DNA of 64,000 bases from Monocercomonoides exilis. Lineage: Eukaryota > Preaxostyla > Oxymonadida > Polymastigidae. This document shows, piece by piece, positions 46,320 to 56,837 of this stretch. The stretch covers positions 312,501-376,500 of the forward strand of contig LSRY02000055.1 in the NCBI GenBank assembly GCA_001643675.2, read 5' to 3'. The notes beneath the pieces were generated by a model. The model searched no databases. It was given only the letters and a program-made list of their open reading frames with translations, and was not told the DNA's origin. The stretch's first letter is position 1, and each line of letters starts with the position of its first letter. The position numbers and the translations under genes were made by a program.

Positions 46320-47876
46320 GAGGCAAGGGAAAGAGAAGGATGCACAGAAGGAAGTGTTTCAGTGAGCGAATCACACTTTTCCTATTTTTTCCAATTTTTC
46401 TCATCGCCTTCCATTCCCTTAATATCCCTCTCACATCTGACATTTTTCAACACCTCAACAGCAAATGATGCATGCTCACCTTCAACAACTATGTCAACCC
46501 AAACCACATGTTTTATTAACAGTTGCTCATTTTCATCAGTCTGTGACGCATATGATGGCGGAATTGTTCCCTCTCTCAACAATCCCTTGGCCTCTTTGTC
46601 TGCCTCAAACACCTCATTTATTAAATGTTGTCGAACAAGAAATGTTGTATGTGAAGGAACTGCAGATAATAAAAAACAGCTAGGGAGGCAGAATACAACA
46701 AATAATGGAGCGAATGCATTTGTTTGGTGCGAATGGAATGGATCAAATACAACAGGAACAGAAAATTCATACACTGATGGGATATCAAGTGGAGGGGCCA
46801 TCTGCATGTATGGCCAATCAAGCGCATCGGCTTCAATTAAGCACTGCTCATTCAATGATTGCAATGCTTATTGGGATGGAGGGGGAATCATGTGTGCAAA
46901 TATTAAATCGGTTGAAATTGAAAACAATACGTTCAACTCTTGTTCCACAAAAACTAATGAAGGAGGAGGAATGTGTATCGTGTCAGTTTCATCGTGTGTT
47001 CTGATCAGTGGGTCCGAATTCCAGAATTGCAAAGCAAATTATAATGGAGGAGGACTTTATCTTGAAAGTTTTCAGGTTTCAGGAACAGGATGTGTTGAAG
47101 CAGAAAATGAAGGAGAGGAGAGTGCGTGTGTGTTTGACTGCAGCTTCGCTTTATGCTCAGTTGTAAATACCGTTGGTGGAGGTGTGCGTTGTTACAATAT
47201 TCCTAATCAATTCAAAATGAGAAATATGAGGTTCATTTCATGTTCTGCCAGGCAAGAGGGTGGAGGGTTGTCCTTCAGACCAGAAAAAACAAAAAAGCCA
47301 GACAATGGGATTTATTGCTATTTTCTGTTCTTCCACGAATGCAAATGTTCGGCCAATCCACCATATGGGCATGATGTGATTTATATTGATTATTTTGATG
47401 TTTATTTGGATTCGGGAAATCCATTCTATGAATGCTACACCACAAACACGGATGACAAAAGAATATGCTACTTGTACAACTACTCGAACGCAAGTGCCTG
47501 GACATATGATCAAACATCAAAAAAAAATTGGCTGAAGGACAAGACGTTATATGTTTCTGTGAATGGGAATGATTCATATGAGCTGTGTGGGGCAAATACA
47601 ACATTTGCATGCAAAACAGTCAAGAAGGCGTTTGAGATGTGTGAGGCGCAGATTAGCTTAACAATCACGCTGCTGGAAGGGAATCACACAAGCGAGGCAA
47701 CAACGATTGAGATTGGGACAAAGAAGATTTCGGTCATTGGGAAAGGCAAAGATAAGAGTTCGATCGAAATAGGAGCCCTTTCATCGGGAGGAACGCTGTT
47801 CAGTGTGACGACAGGAAACCTTGGTTTATTGCACATGAAGGATGATTGCAACTCATCAGTAAGTCCTCATTCATGA
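46320..47876 (+). CDS. Beta-helix surface-type protein, P2 left copy, 5' truncated
   Basis: Open from the codon after TAA (46317) to TGA (47874-47876). The first residues (EGSVSVSESHFSYFF) align with residues about 115 on of the P1 protein; the N-terminal rungs and Gly-rich stretch are absent, and there is no ATG before STTMSTQTT. The core is complete (SSGGAICMYGQ, DGGGIMCANI, EGGGMCIV, NGGGLYLESF, VGGGVRCY, EGGGLSFR; WLKDKTLYVSVNGND). It ends earlier than P1, after LLHMKDDCNSS. Probably a gene fragment or donor copy rather than an expressed gene, but the core has no internal stop. Confidence 0.75.
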   Translation, partial: EAREREGCTEGSVSVSESHFSYFFQFFSSPSIPLISLSHLTFFNTSTANDACSPSTTMSTQTTCFINSCSFSSVCDAYDGGIVPSLNNPLASLSASNTSFIKCCRTRNVVCEGTADNKKQLGRQNTTNNGANAFVWCEWNGSNTTGTENSYTDGISSGGAICMYGQSSASASIKHCSFNDCNAYWDGGGIMCANIKSVEIENNTFNSCSTKTNEGGGMCIVSVSSCVLISGSEFQNCKANYNGGGLYLESFQVSGTGCVEAENEGEESACVFDCSFALCSVVNTVGGGVRCYNIPNQFKMRNMRFISCSARQEGGGLSFRPEKTKKPDNGIYCYFLFFHECKCSANPPYGHDVIYIDYFDVYLDSGNPFYECYTTNTDDKRICYLYNYSNASAWTYDQTSKKNWLKDKTLYVSVNGNDSYELCGANTTFACKTVKKAFEMCEAQISLTITLLEGNHTSEATTIEIGTKKISVIGKGKDKSSIEIGALSSGGTLFSVTTGNLGLLHMKDDCNSSVSPHS

Positions 47877-48189
47877 ATGTTTAAGTGTTGTCAATGAGGT
47901 GTGCCTTTGAGATGCTTGAGAAAAGAAGAAGAAATTAATTTTTTCTTATTCGACACGATGTTCCCTTATGCAACAAGTTATGTTAACAGTCACAAGTATT
48001 GAGACATTTTCGGATATTTTTTTGTTTGTTAGTTTGTTTTGAGGAATTATAAACTTCAGTTTATCTATTTTTGTTTGAGAAATCAATGAAAATATGAACA
48101 CAAAGTTAATTTGATAACAATGTGAAGGCATTATTTTTTGTTTCTTATTGAATCCATTCAGAAAAGAGGGGAAATATCTATTTGATGCA
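47877..48189. other. P2, 3' flank of the beta-helix gene
   Basis: AT-rich; no gene seen. Confidence 0.4.
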
Positions 48190-48320
48190 AAAAAATAAAA
48201 AATATAAAATATAAAATAAAAAATAAAAAATAAAAAATATAAAAAAAAAAATATAAAATATAAAATATAAAATATAAAATATAAAATATAAAATATAAAA
48301 TATAAAATATAAAATATTAT
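48190..48320. repeat. AT-rich tandem repeat (AAAATAT-type)
   Basis: Runs of AAATAT and AAAAT units, mirrored at about 51045-51175. Confidence 0.9.
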
Positions 48321-48354
48321 AAAATGAATTGAAAATAAATTATTAAAAAGATGA

Positions 48355-48613
48355 GTTGGGTGATTATATTTGAGACATATTTTTAAATGCATTGTTTTTG
48401 GTTCGAAAAATTTCCTTGAATGCAAGAAAATGAACACTGAAAAGTGCACAGACATTTTCAAGGCATATTCATCTTTATTTCAGATAATACATTTGTTTTT
48501 GAAACAGTTGTGATAATTTTATCATCTGAATACAAAAACACATCCCATTGACAAACAATCTTCTAAAAATCAATACTCCGAAAAAAGTTATGACTTCAAA
48601 AATAATCACCCAA
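48355..48613. mobile_element. Hairpin element, family B
   Basis: Left end GTTGGGTGATTATATTTGAG and right end (minus strand) ATTGGGTGATTATTTTTGAA form imperfect inverted ends about 259 bp apart. Mirrored in the right arm at about 50750-51008. Copies of one end occur near 59325, 11714 and 2283. Confidence 0.6.
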
Positions 48614-48976
48614 TTGAACAATTTTATTTTTTGTTTTTTGCTGTTTTTGTCAAAGAACTTGGAAAAGAATATATTTATTTGAATTGATAAGAAGTTTGAA
48701 AAATGTTCAGCTTGTTCGATAATTTTGTAATCATTTTTTTCATAAATAATCATCCTTTTTTATTCATATCATATCAGTTGTGAGATACCGTCATTTCTGA
48801 AATTCTTCCTTCATAATTTAAATACAATCATATAATTCGAATCGAGTTTGTGAATCTTCAAGAAAAACAAAAAACACTCAACATTATTAATAATAACAAT
48901 TTAGTTACTGATTTATGAGCTAATGATTTTTGACAACATTTGTTGAGTCAAATATTCATCAACTCCCCCATCCTCA

Positions 48977-49250
48977 TATGGGGGAAAATACGGACTTTCA
49001 AGCTTTTTTTGCACAAAGCACGAAAAAATTGTTTCACTCATAACTTTATTTTTTATTTAGAGATTTCAAAATAAATTTGATTTTCATATCGGGAAACAGG
49101 CATCGTTGAAATCAAAACAAAAAGCATGGTGACATTTCACAAATGTCAAAAAATCGACCCATTTTTAAAATATTTTTTAATCTCAAACACTCAATGAAAA
49201 GTGCATAATTTTTCAATGAAAATGCCTGAAGCGAAATATTTTGCCCCATA
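48977..49250. mobile_element. Hairpin element, family C, only in the left arm of P2
   Basis: 274 bp with inverted ends TATGGGGGAAAATACGG and CGAAATATTTTGCCCCATA. In the right arm, CCTCA is joined directly to TTTTTT (minus strand of 50386-50397), giving an empty site. The difference in matching-position sums (99363 against 99637) equals its length. Confidence 0.85.
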
Positions 49251-49750
49251 TTTTTTATTATCGAAATCCTTTGTTATTTTTGTCAGTCTCATATAATTAT
49301 CAAGACATATTCTTTGAAACATGAAATGAATGTCCGATTAGTTTGGAAATGTTATTGTTATTGGGAAATGATTTCTGTGAAGTTCTGTTTTTCATTTGTT
49401 GATGTCTCAAACAGATCTTGAGTTGTGTTGTTATGTTCTTGTGATCAAAGACTTGCTCGTATTTCCATTGACATTTTTGAGACCAGTTATTTTTCCTGTG
49501 ATGAATTAATCCACCATTCACACATTTTTATTTCATTTCTCCAAACAGTTCATATCTTTCAAAAACACTTTTCCAATATTCTTTGATCAATTTGCCAATT
49601 ATTCGTCTTATCGGATTCTCTCTTTTTTTGAAAAGTCACAAATGTTTTGTTTTCATATTTTATCAATCATTCCAATGAAGGAATAACTTCTCCATTCAAT
49701 CAAAATATTTTTTGTTGTTGTCATAAATGTTCACAAATGTGTTTTTCATT

Positions 49751-49970
49751 ATGAAAAGTCGCAAACGAATAATTTTCTGTTCAATCGAAAACTGCATTGT
49801 TTTATCAGATTTCGTGACAAATGCTTCAAATTTGGTTATTGATACATCAAATTCAAAACAAAGAAATTTGATTTGCTTGGCTCGTATTATTGAGATAAAT
49901 AAGGTGATGTGAAAGCTGATGAAATAACTCAGTTTTCGATTGACCAGAAGATTATACGTTTGCGACTTTT

Positions 49971-49974
<4 letters not shown>
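49751..49974. mobile_element. Family A hairpin element in the centre of P2
   Basis: TGAAAAGTCGCAAACGAATA then TTCAATCGAAAACTG on the left; CAGTTTTCGATTGACC then ACGTTTGCGACTTTTCA on the right; 224 bp. A third family A end (TTTTTTTGAAAAGTCACAAA at 49623) lies outside on the left, so the P2 centre may hold one element inserted in or beside another. A run of about 40 A follows at 49974-50013. Confidence 0.7.
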
Positions 49975-50021
<47 letters not shown>

Positions 50022-53000
50022 TACGATCAGAAGAACAATTGGTGAATTGATCGATGAATATTGGAAAAGTGTTTTTGAAAGATATGAACTGTTTGGAGAA
50101 ATGAAATAAAAATGTGTGAATGGTGGATTAATTCATCACAGGAAAAATAACTGGTCTCAAAAATGTCAATGGAAATACGAGCAAGTCTTTGATCACAAGA
50201 ACATTACAACACAACTCAAGATCTGTTTGAGACATCAACAAATGAAAAACAGAACTTCACAGAAATCATTCCCCAATAACAATAACATTTCCAAACTTGT
50301 CGATCATTTATTTCATGTTTCAAAGAATGTATCTTGATGATAATATGAGACTGACAAAAATAACAAAAGATTTCAAATACAAAAAATGAGGATAGGGGTG
50401 TTGATGAATATCTGACTCAACAAATGTTGTCAAAAATCATTAGCTCATAAATCAGTAACTAAATTGTTATTATTAATAATGTTGAGTGTTTTTTGTTTTT
50501 CTTGAAGATTCACAAACTCGATTCGAATTATATGATTGTATTTAAATTATGAAGGAAGAATTTCAGAAATGACGGTATCTCACAACTGATATGATATGAA
50601 TAAAAAAGGATGATTATTTATGAAAAAAATGATTACAAAATTATCGAACAAGCTGAACATTTTTCAAACTTCTTATCAATTCAAATAAATATATTCTTTT
50701 CCAAGTTCTTTGACAAAAACAGCAAAAAACAAAAAATAAAATTGTTCAATTGGGTGATTATTTTTGAAGTCATAACTTTTTTCGGAGTATTGATTTTTAG
50801 AAGATTGTTTGTCAATGGGATGTGTTTTTGTATTCAGATGATAAAATTATCACAACTGTTTCAAAAACAAATGTATTATCTGAAATAAAGATGAATATGC
50901 CTTGAAAATGTCTGTGCACTTTTCAGTGTTCATTTTCTTGCATTCAAGGAAATTTTTCGAACCAAAAACAATGCATTTAAAAAATATGTCTCAAATATAA
51001 TCACCCAACTCATCTTTTTAATAATTTATTTTCAATTCATTTTATAATATTTTATATTTTATATTTTATATTTTATATTTTATATTTTATATTTTATATT
51101 TTATATTTTATATTTTTTTTTTTTATATTTTTTATTTTTTATTTTTTATTTTATATTTTATATTTTTTATTTTTTTGCATCAAATAGATATTTCCCCTCT
51201 TTTCTGAATGGATTCAATAAGAAACAAAAAATAATGCCTTCACATTGTTATCAAATTAACTTTGTGTTCATATTTTCATTGATTTCTCAAACAAAAATAG
51301 ATAAACTGAAGTTTATAATTCCTCAAAACAAACTAACAAACAAAAAAATATCCGAAAATGTCTCAATACTTGTGACTGTTAACATAACTTGTTGCATAAG
51401 GGAACATCGTGTCGAATAAGAAAAAATTAATTTCTTCTTCTTTTTCTCAAGCATCTCAAAGGCACACCTCATTGACAACACTTAAACATTCATGAATGAG
51501 GACTTACTGATGAGTTGCAATCATCCTTCATGTGCAATAAACCAAGGTTTCCTGTCGTCACACTGAACAGCGTTCCTCCCGATGAAAGGGCTCCTATTTC
51601 GATCGAACTCTTATCTTTGCCTTTCCCAATGACCGAAATCTTCTTTGTCCCAATCTCAATCGTTGTTGCCTCGCTTGTGTGATTCCCTTCCAGCAGCGTG
51701 ATTGTTAAGCTAATCTGCGCCTCACACATCTCAAACGCCTTCTTGACTGTTTTGCATGCAAATGTTGTATTTGCCCCACACAGCTCATATGAATCATTCC
51801 CATTCACAGAAACATATAACGTCTTGTCCTTCAGCCAATTTTTTTTTGATGTTTGATCATATGTCCAGGCACTTGCGTTCGAGTAGTTGTACAAGTAGCA
51901 TATTCTTTTGTCATCCGTGTTTGTGGTGTAGCATTCATAGAATGGATTTCCCGAATCCAAATAAACATCAAAATAATCAATATAAATCACATCATGCCCA
52001 TATGGTGGATTGGCCGAACATTTGCATTCGTGGAAGAACAGAAAATAGCAATAAATCCCATTGTCTGGCTTTTTTGTTTTTTCTGGTCTGAAGGACAACC
52101 CTCCACCCTCTTGCCTGGCAGAACATGAAATGAACCTCATATTTCTCATTTTGAATTGATTAGGAATATTGTAACAACGCACACCTCCACCAACGGTATT
52201 TACAACTGAGCATAAAGCGAAGCTGCAGTCAAACACACACGCACTCTCCTCTCCTTCATTTTCTGCTTCAACACATCCTGTTCCTGAAACCTGAAAACTT
52301 TCAAGATAAAGTCCTCCTCCATTATAATTTGCTTTGCAATTCTGGAATTCGGACCCACTGATCAGAACACACGATGAAACTGACACGATACACATTCCTC
52401 CTCCTTCATTAGTTTTTGTGGAACAAGAGTTGAACGTATTGTTTTCAATTTCAACCGATTTAATATTTGCACACATGATTCCCCCTCCATCCCAATAAGC
52501 ATTGCAATCATTGAATGAGCAGTGCTTAATTGAAGCCGATGCGCTTGATTGGCCATACATGCAGATGGCCCCTCCACTTGATATCCCATCAGTGTATGAA
52601 TTTTCTGTTCCTGTTGTATTTGATCCATTCCATTCGCACCAAACAAATGCATTCGCTCCATTATTTGTTGTATTCTGCCTCCCTAGCTGTTTTTTATTAT
52701 CTGCAGTTCCTTCACATACAACATTTCTTGTTCGACAACATTTAATAAATGAGGTGTTTGAGGCAGACAAAGAGGCCAAGGGATTGTTGAGAGAGGGAAC
52801 AATTCCGCCATCATATGCGTCACAGACTGATGAAAATGAGCAACTGTTAATAAAACATGTGGTTTGGGTTGACATAGTTGTTGAAGGTGAGCATGCATCA
52901 TTTGCTGTTGAGGTGTTGAAAAATGTCAGATGTGAGAGGGATATTAAGGGAATGGAAGGCGATGAGAAAAATTGGAAAAAATAGGAAAAGTGTGATTCGC

Positions 53001-54480
53001 TCACTGAAACACTTCCTTCTGTGCATCCTTCTCTTTCCCTTGCCTCTTAGCACCATGCCAAAAATATCTCAATATGATTGAATCCCTTTTCCTGCATTTT
53101 GCTCTTTCTTTATCGTCTGCTTTCCCCAAATCCCTTTTTCTTCTGTTGCAATCTTCTGCTTTTTTCCTAAAATCCATTTTCTTTCATCGCTTTTGAATGC
53201 ACATGCAAAAACCCCTATTATCATAAAAACATAAAGAAAAAATATTAAAAAAATATAAAAACATCCAATATGAAATGTAACAAATCAGTACCATTTTCTT
53301 TTCGAAATCTTCTGATTCGCCAATCCCTTATTCCAGTTTTTCGTATTCTTCTCGAATTTTTGTCATATTTCTTCTTCAGCCATTTCCTCAATTTTCCGAT
53401 TATTCTTTTCTGTTGATTCGCCTTCTTCTTTTTCAAATCGCTGCACAAGTCTTCAAATCCCTCCTCTCACATTCATTTCATTGATTTCATCCAGCTCATT
53501 TATCAATACGTCTCTTCGTTTGCCTTCGGCAATCTTTCAGCATTCCGTGTTTGTGTGCTGGCGTTAAGCATCCCCGCAAAAATTAAAATATCTGAAAGAA
53601 AATTAAACACTTTTTGTTTTTGAAAAATCGGAATTGAAAAAAGAAAGTAATTACGCACATTGATAATAAACCTTAAATATGGCAATGTCATTTTCGATGT
53701 TCCAATTCAATCTTCTCCTCCTTATTCTTCTTTTGCCAAACATTCATCTGATTGAAATTTTTTGAAAAAACACTTCTGCCTTCAAAACTCATGAGCGTTG
53801 ATTGATAAATCAAACAAGTTCAAAGGTTCTTTTTCTCTTGCCTTAGCCTTGCCAAAAATCGAAGCACATCCCAGAATTGAAAACATGCTCCATGACTGTA
53901 TTTCTCCGTTCCGTGCATTTGGAATCAGACCTTCAAAAAAACACTTATTGACCATTAGCCCATCTGCCAGTCCTTTCTTTCTGTCCAATCCTTCCTTCTT
54001 TGCCTCTTCCCTTGCCAGAACAGCCGAAACAAAAAAACAAGCACAGCATTTCCATTTAACTGTTCCCCAAAAGGCGAATAAAAACCCATGCATTTCATGA
54101 CGCAAATGAAGTTTGCTGCCTTTCTCATCCCCATCCCCATCCCCATTCTCGCATTCAGATTCAGATTCAGAGAGAATCTCCTCTGTTCTTCCATTCTGCT
54201 GTTTCTGCTCAATTCTCTGCCTCTCAAACACCGAGCAGCAAGTCGCGTACCTCAAGTGAAAAGACAAGATAAACAATAAAAAAAATAACATCCCTTCTTT
54301 CCAAGCATCGCAAAAAGAGCAGAAGATAAAAGATTCCAACAAAAAGAAATTATTTAATTGTTGAAAAAATATCAAGAAGGACAAACATTGGATTTCCGGC
54401 CTTGCCTCAGACTTCAACATTTGGGAAACAGCTGATCCCAACTCTGGCTGTGCTGCTGCGAGAAGGCAAAAAATATACCA
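49970..54480 (-). repeat. Palindrome P2, right arm
   Basis: Reverse complement of the left arm, lacking the 274-bp family C element. The inner about 450 bp (to about 50420) is diverged from the left arm; beyond that the arms look the same. Confidence 0.95.
51490..53046 (-). CDS. Beta-helix surface-type protein, P2 right copy, 5' truncated
   Basis: Mirror of 46320-47876 with identical translation (504 residues compared), converging on the P2 centre. The same missing N-terminus and early end. Confidence 0.75.
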   Translation of the reverse strand, partial: EAREREGCTEGSVSVSESHFSYFFQFFSSPSIPLISLSHLTFFNTSTANDACSPSTTMSTQTTCFINSCSFSSVCDAYDGGIVPSLNNPLASLSASNTSFIKCCRTRNVVCEGTADNKKQLGRQNTTNNGANAFVWCEWNGSNTTGTENSYTDGISSGGAICMYGQSSASASIKHCSFNDCNAYWDGGGIMCANIKSVEIENNTFNSCSTKTNEGGGMCIVSVSSCVLISGSEFQNCKANYNGGGLYLESFQVSGTGCVEAENEGEESACVFDCSFALCSVVNTVGGGVRCYNIPNQFKMRNMRFISCSARQEGGGLSFRPEKTKKPDNGIYCYFLFFHECKCSANPPYGHDVIYIDYFDVYLDSGNPFYECYTTNTDDKRICYLYNYSNASAWTYDQTSKKNWLKDKTLYVSVNGNDSYELCGANTTFACKTVKKAFEMCEAQISLTITLLEGNHTSEATTIEIGTKKISVIGKGKDKSSIEIGALSSGGTLFSVTTGNLGLLHMKDDCNSSVSPHS

Positions 54481-55485
54481 ATAGAAGAAGAAGATGATGA
54501 ATGCGATTGCAAAGCATTCTGCAGGTCCTGATGAAGTTGAAGCAGATCAAAACAAAATGACAACGCCCCTGCTCCTTCCTGTTCAATATGCCCCTAATAC
54601 AAATGATGAGAAAACAGCATTGCCTTTTGTTCCGCCATGCAATTTTATTTAAAAATTCAGTCAGACAAATGACTGAGCCAGAACCCAAAGAAATCCTTCA
54701 TATTCTGTGTTGAGGAAAAATGAGTTGTCTTCTTCGATGGTCGACAAAAACTTCACAAAGCTTCGTTCATTTCTTCTAATTGTAGAAAATAAGTTGATGA
54801 AATTATACGTTGAAATATCGAGCTCAACTCTCATTGCTTTGTTATATTTTCCTTCCTTTTATGTGATAAATATCCTTCCCTCGATATTGCCAGCCACTTT
54901 CCTTGCCAAAAAAGCTTCTCCCTTGCCTTATGCTCCAAAATTCTACATAGTTTTGTGCAGATTTTGTCCTTCACAGAATTCCTTCTTGTTATCTTCATTC
55001 AATAAAATGACAGTTGAAATTGTTTTCAACTCTTGTTCCAAATAAAAATCATGTAACTTGCGTAACTTCCTTTATTTCCCAATGCCTATATAATAATCAG
55101 CTCCATTCTCATCGCATTGCTCCACAAAGCGGAGATTGGCCATTTCAACAATAACTCATATTCCTGCACTTTGGAGAGGATACGGATGGAAATATCTTCA
55201 CAATCAATAGAACTATATAAATTACAAACATTATGTCTTTTTGTGTAATTGATGAAATTGTTGTGTTCCCCTTGGCCACCCAATTACCAACAATCATCAG
55301 ATAGAATTCCAATAATATTGCATCTCACCATTGTCTGTTGTCACACAGGAAATAATATTCCTAGCTCTACAGGTAATGTTCACTCACGGATTTCTCATTC
55401 TGTGAATGGAATATTCCGTTTTTTCAAATCTGATGATCATTGAATCCATTACAAAAAAGACTCAGACCAACAAATCATTTTCATA
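54481..55485. other. P2-P3 spacer, related to the outer end of P1
   Basis: 54850-55450 is roughly 90 percent identical to 42780-43350 (same orientation), including the decayed coding words LNEDNKKEFCEGQNLHKTM and NLRFVEQCDENGADYY on the minus strand and the edge repeat at 55375-55450. 54481-54850 holds no recognisable gene. Confidence 0.65.
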
Positions 55486-55629
55486 TTTTCTTTTTCTCGG
55501 CAATGGCTGAGTGAAAAGGGACGTGGTTGAGAAGGGTGTGTGGAAACAAAAATTAAACTTGTTTTGGGTATATATTTTATTCATTTTCTGAATTTCATGT
55601 GTTTGGCAGTGTTTGATTTCTAAGCGAGT

Positions 55630-56540
55630 TTGTTTGTGGGGAGCAGGGTTCAGCTTGTGGCTGATCAGAGGAGCGGATGCGCACAAGAGAAAATGGTGCT
55701 TGCAGCAGCTATGCTTGATGGGATGATTTTTCAGCAGTTCGTTTTTTGGAAAAGAAAGGCAAACGAGGGAAACAATGTTTGTGAGAAGGAGCAGGAAAGG
55801 GGAGGGGAATGGAGAGCGTGTGGTGGAGTGCATGTTTAGTGGAGGAACACATTGCAGCTGGGATTTTCACACATATTTTTTATTTTAAAGGGGGTGACAA
55901 AAGCGATTTGGATGTTGTATTTTGGCAGCTGATGGGTGGGGATGTTTGGGGATGCAGTCATGCTCATCTGGGCAGTCGAGGCAGCACAGGAAAGGGAATG
56001 TGCGATTGTTTTGTGAGCCTTTCATGGTGAAAGAGGAGACAGGTTTGATGATTTGTTTCATAAGAATTTATATATATTTTTTATATTTTATTTTATGATT
56101 ATTTTTTTTTTTTTATTGAAGATATTGAGTGAATTGCCGAAAGATGCATGGAAAGCCATCACATGTTGCCTGAGGGATGGCGATGGAGCGCAGAGTGTTT
56201 TTTAAGTCTTGCTTGAAGAATGAGAAGAAGAGGGGAAGAAGAAATATTTCATATTTTTTTTTTTTTGGTCGAGGGCCGGATGGAGAAAGATGGGAAGAGA
56301 AGAATGGTGAGAGTGAGGTTGAATGGGCAATGGAAGAGCGGATGAAAACAATATTTTATTTTTTCTTTATTTGAAATTGGATATGAAAGGCGAAGGCGTG
56401 GTGTGTGTGGTGCTTGGAGTGGATGATGTTGGGGTGAGAGGTATTTGGAGGGAGGCAAACAGGGGATGAGTGGAGTGAAGGGAAATGAAGATTTGTGGAG
56501 GTATTTTATTCTTGTTTGTTCATTTTCTTCATGTTCCATT
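55630..56540. other. P3 upstream region with overlapping open frames
   Basis: GC-richer 55640-56030 has open plus frames (55630-55839, 55809-56030) with no recognisable domain, and more short frames follow. Mirrored at 62950-63860. No call made. Confidence 0.3.
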
Positions 56541-56837
56541 TTTTATTTTTGTTTGTATTTGCATTTTTTATTTTTTGATTTGATTGATGTGTAATGCGAT
56601 CAGGTGTTATGAGAAGCGCTGGGGGAGCATGAAACATGGGATGTGGAAACACTGCTTTTTTTTCTGGGCATTCCTGGAAGAAATTGGGAGAAATTAGCAA
56701 CTGAAGAGCGTTTGGCAGAATGAGCCAGGCGGAAAAAACTGAAGAGAATGAGGAAAGAAATTTTTGTGGAATTTTTCTAACAAAAATCTTTTTGGAAGCA
56801 GCAGCAGAAGAGGCGGAATAAGGGGAACTCAAGCTCA

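Larger units (their letters stand above)
44886..49628 (+). repeat. Palindrome P2, left arm
   Basis: Reverse complement of about 49970-54480 (sums near 99363-99366; 99637 inside the inserted element). No difference was seen for long stretches between about 44886 and 48950. Then substitutions appear and rise to about 20 percent next to the centre (49520-49628). The outer breakpoint falls in a (TTC)n run on this side and (GAA)n on the other. Confidence 0.95.
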
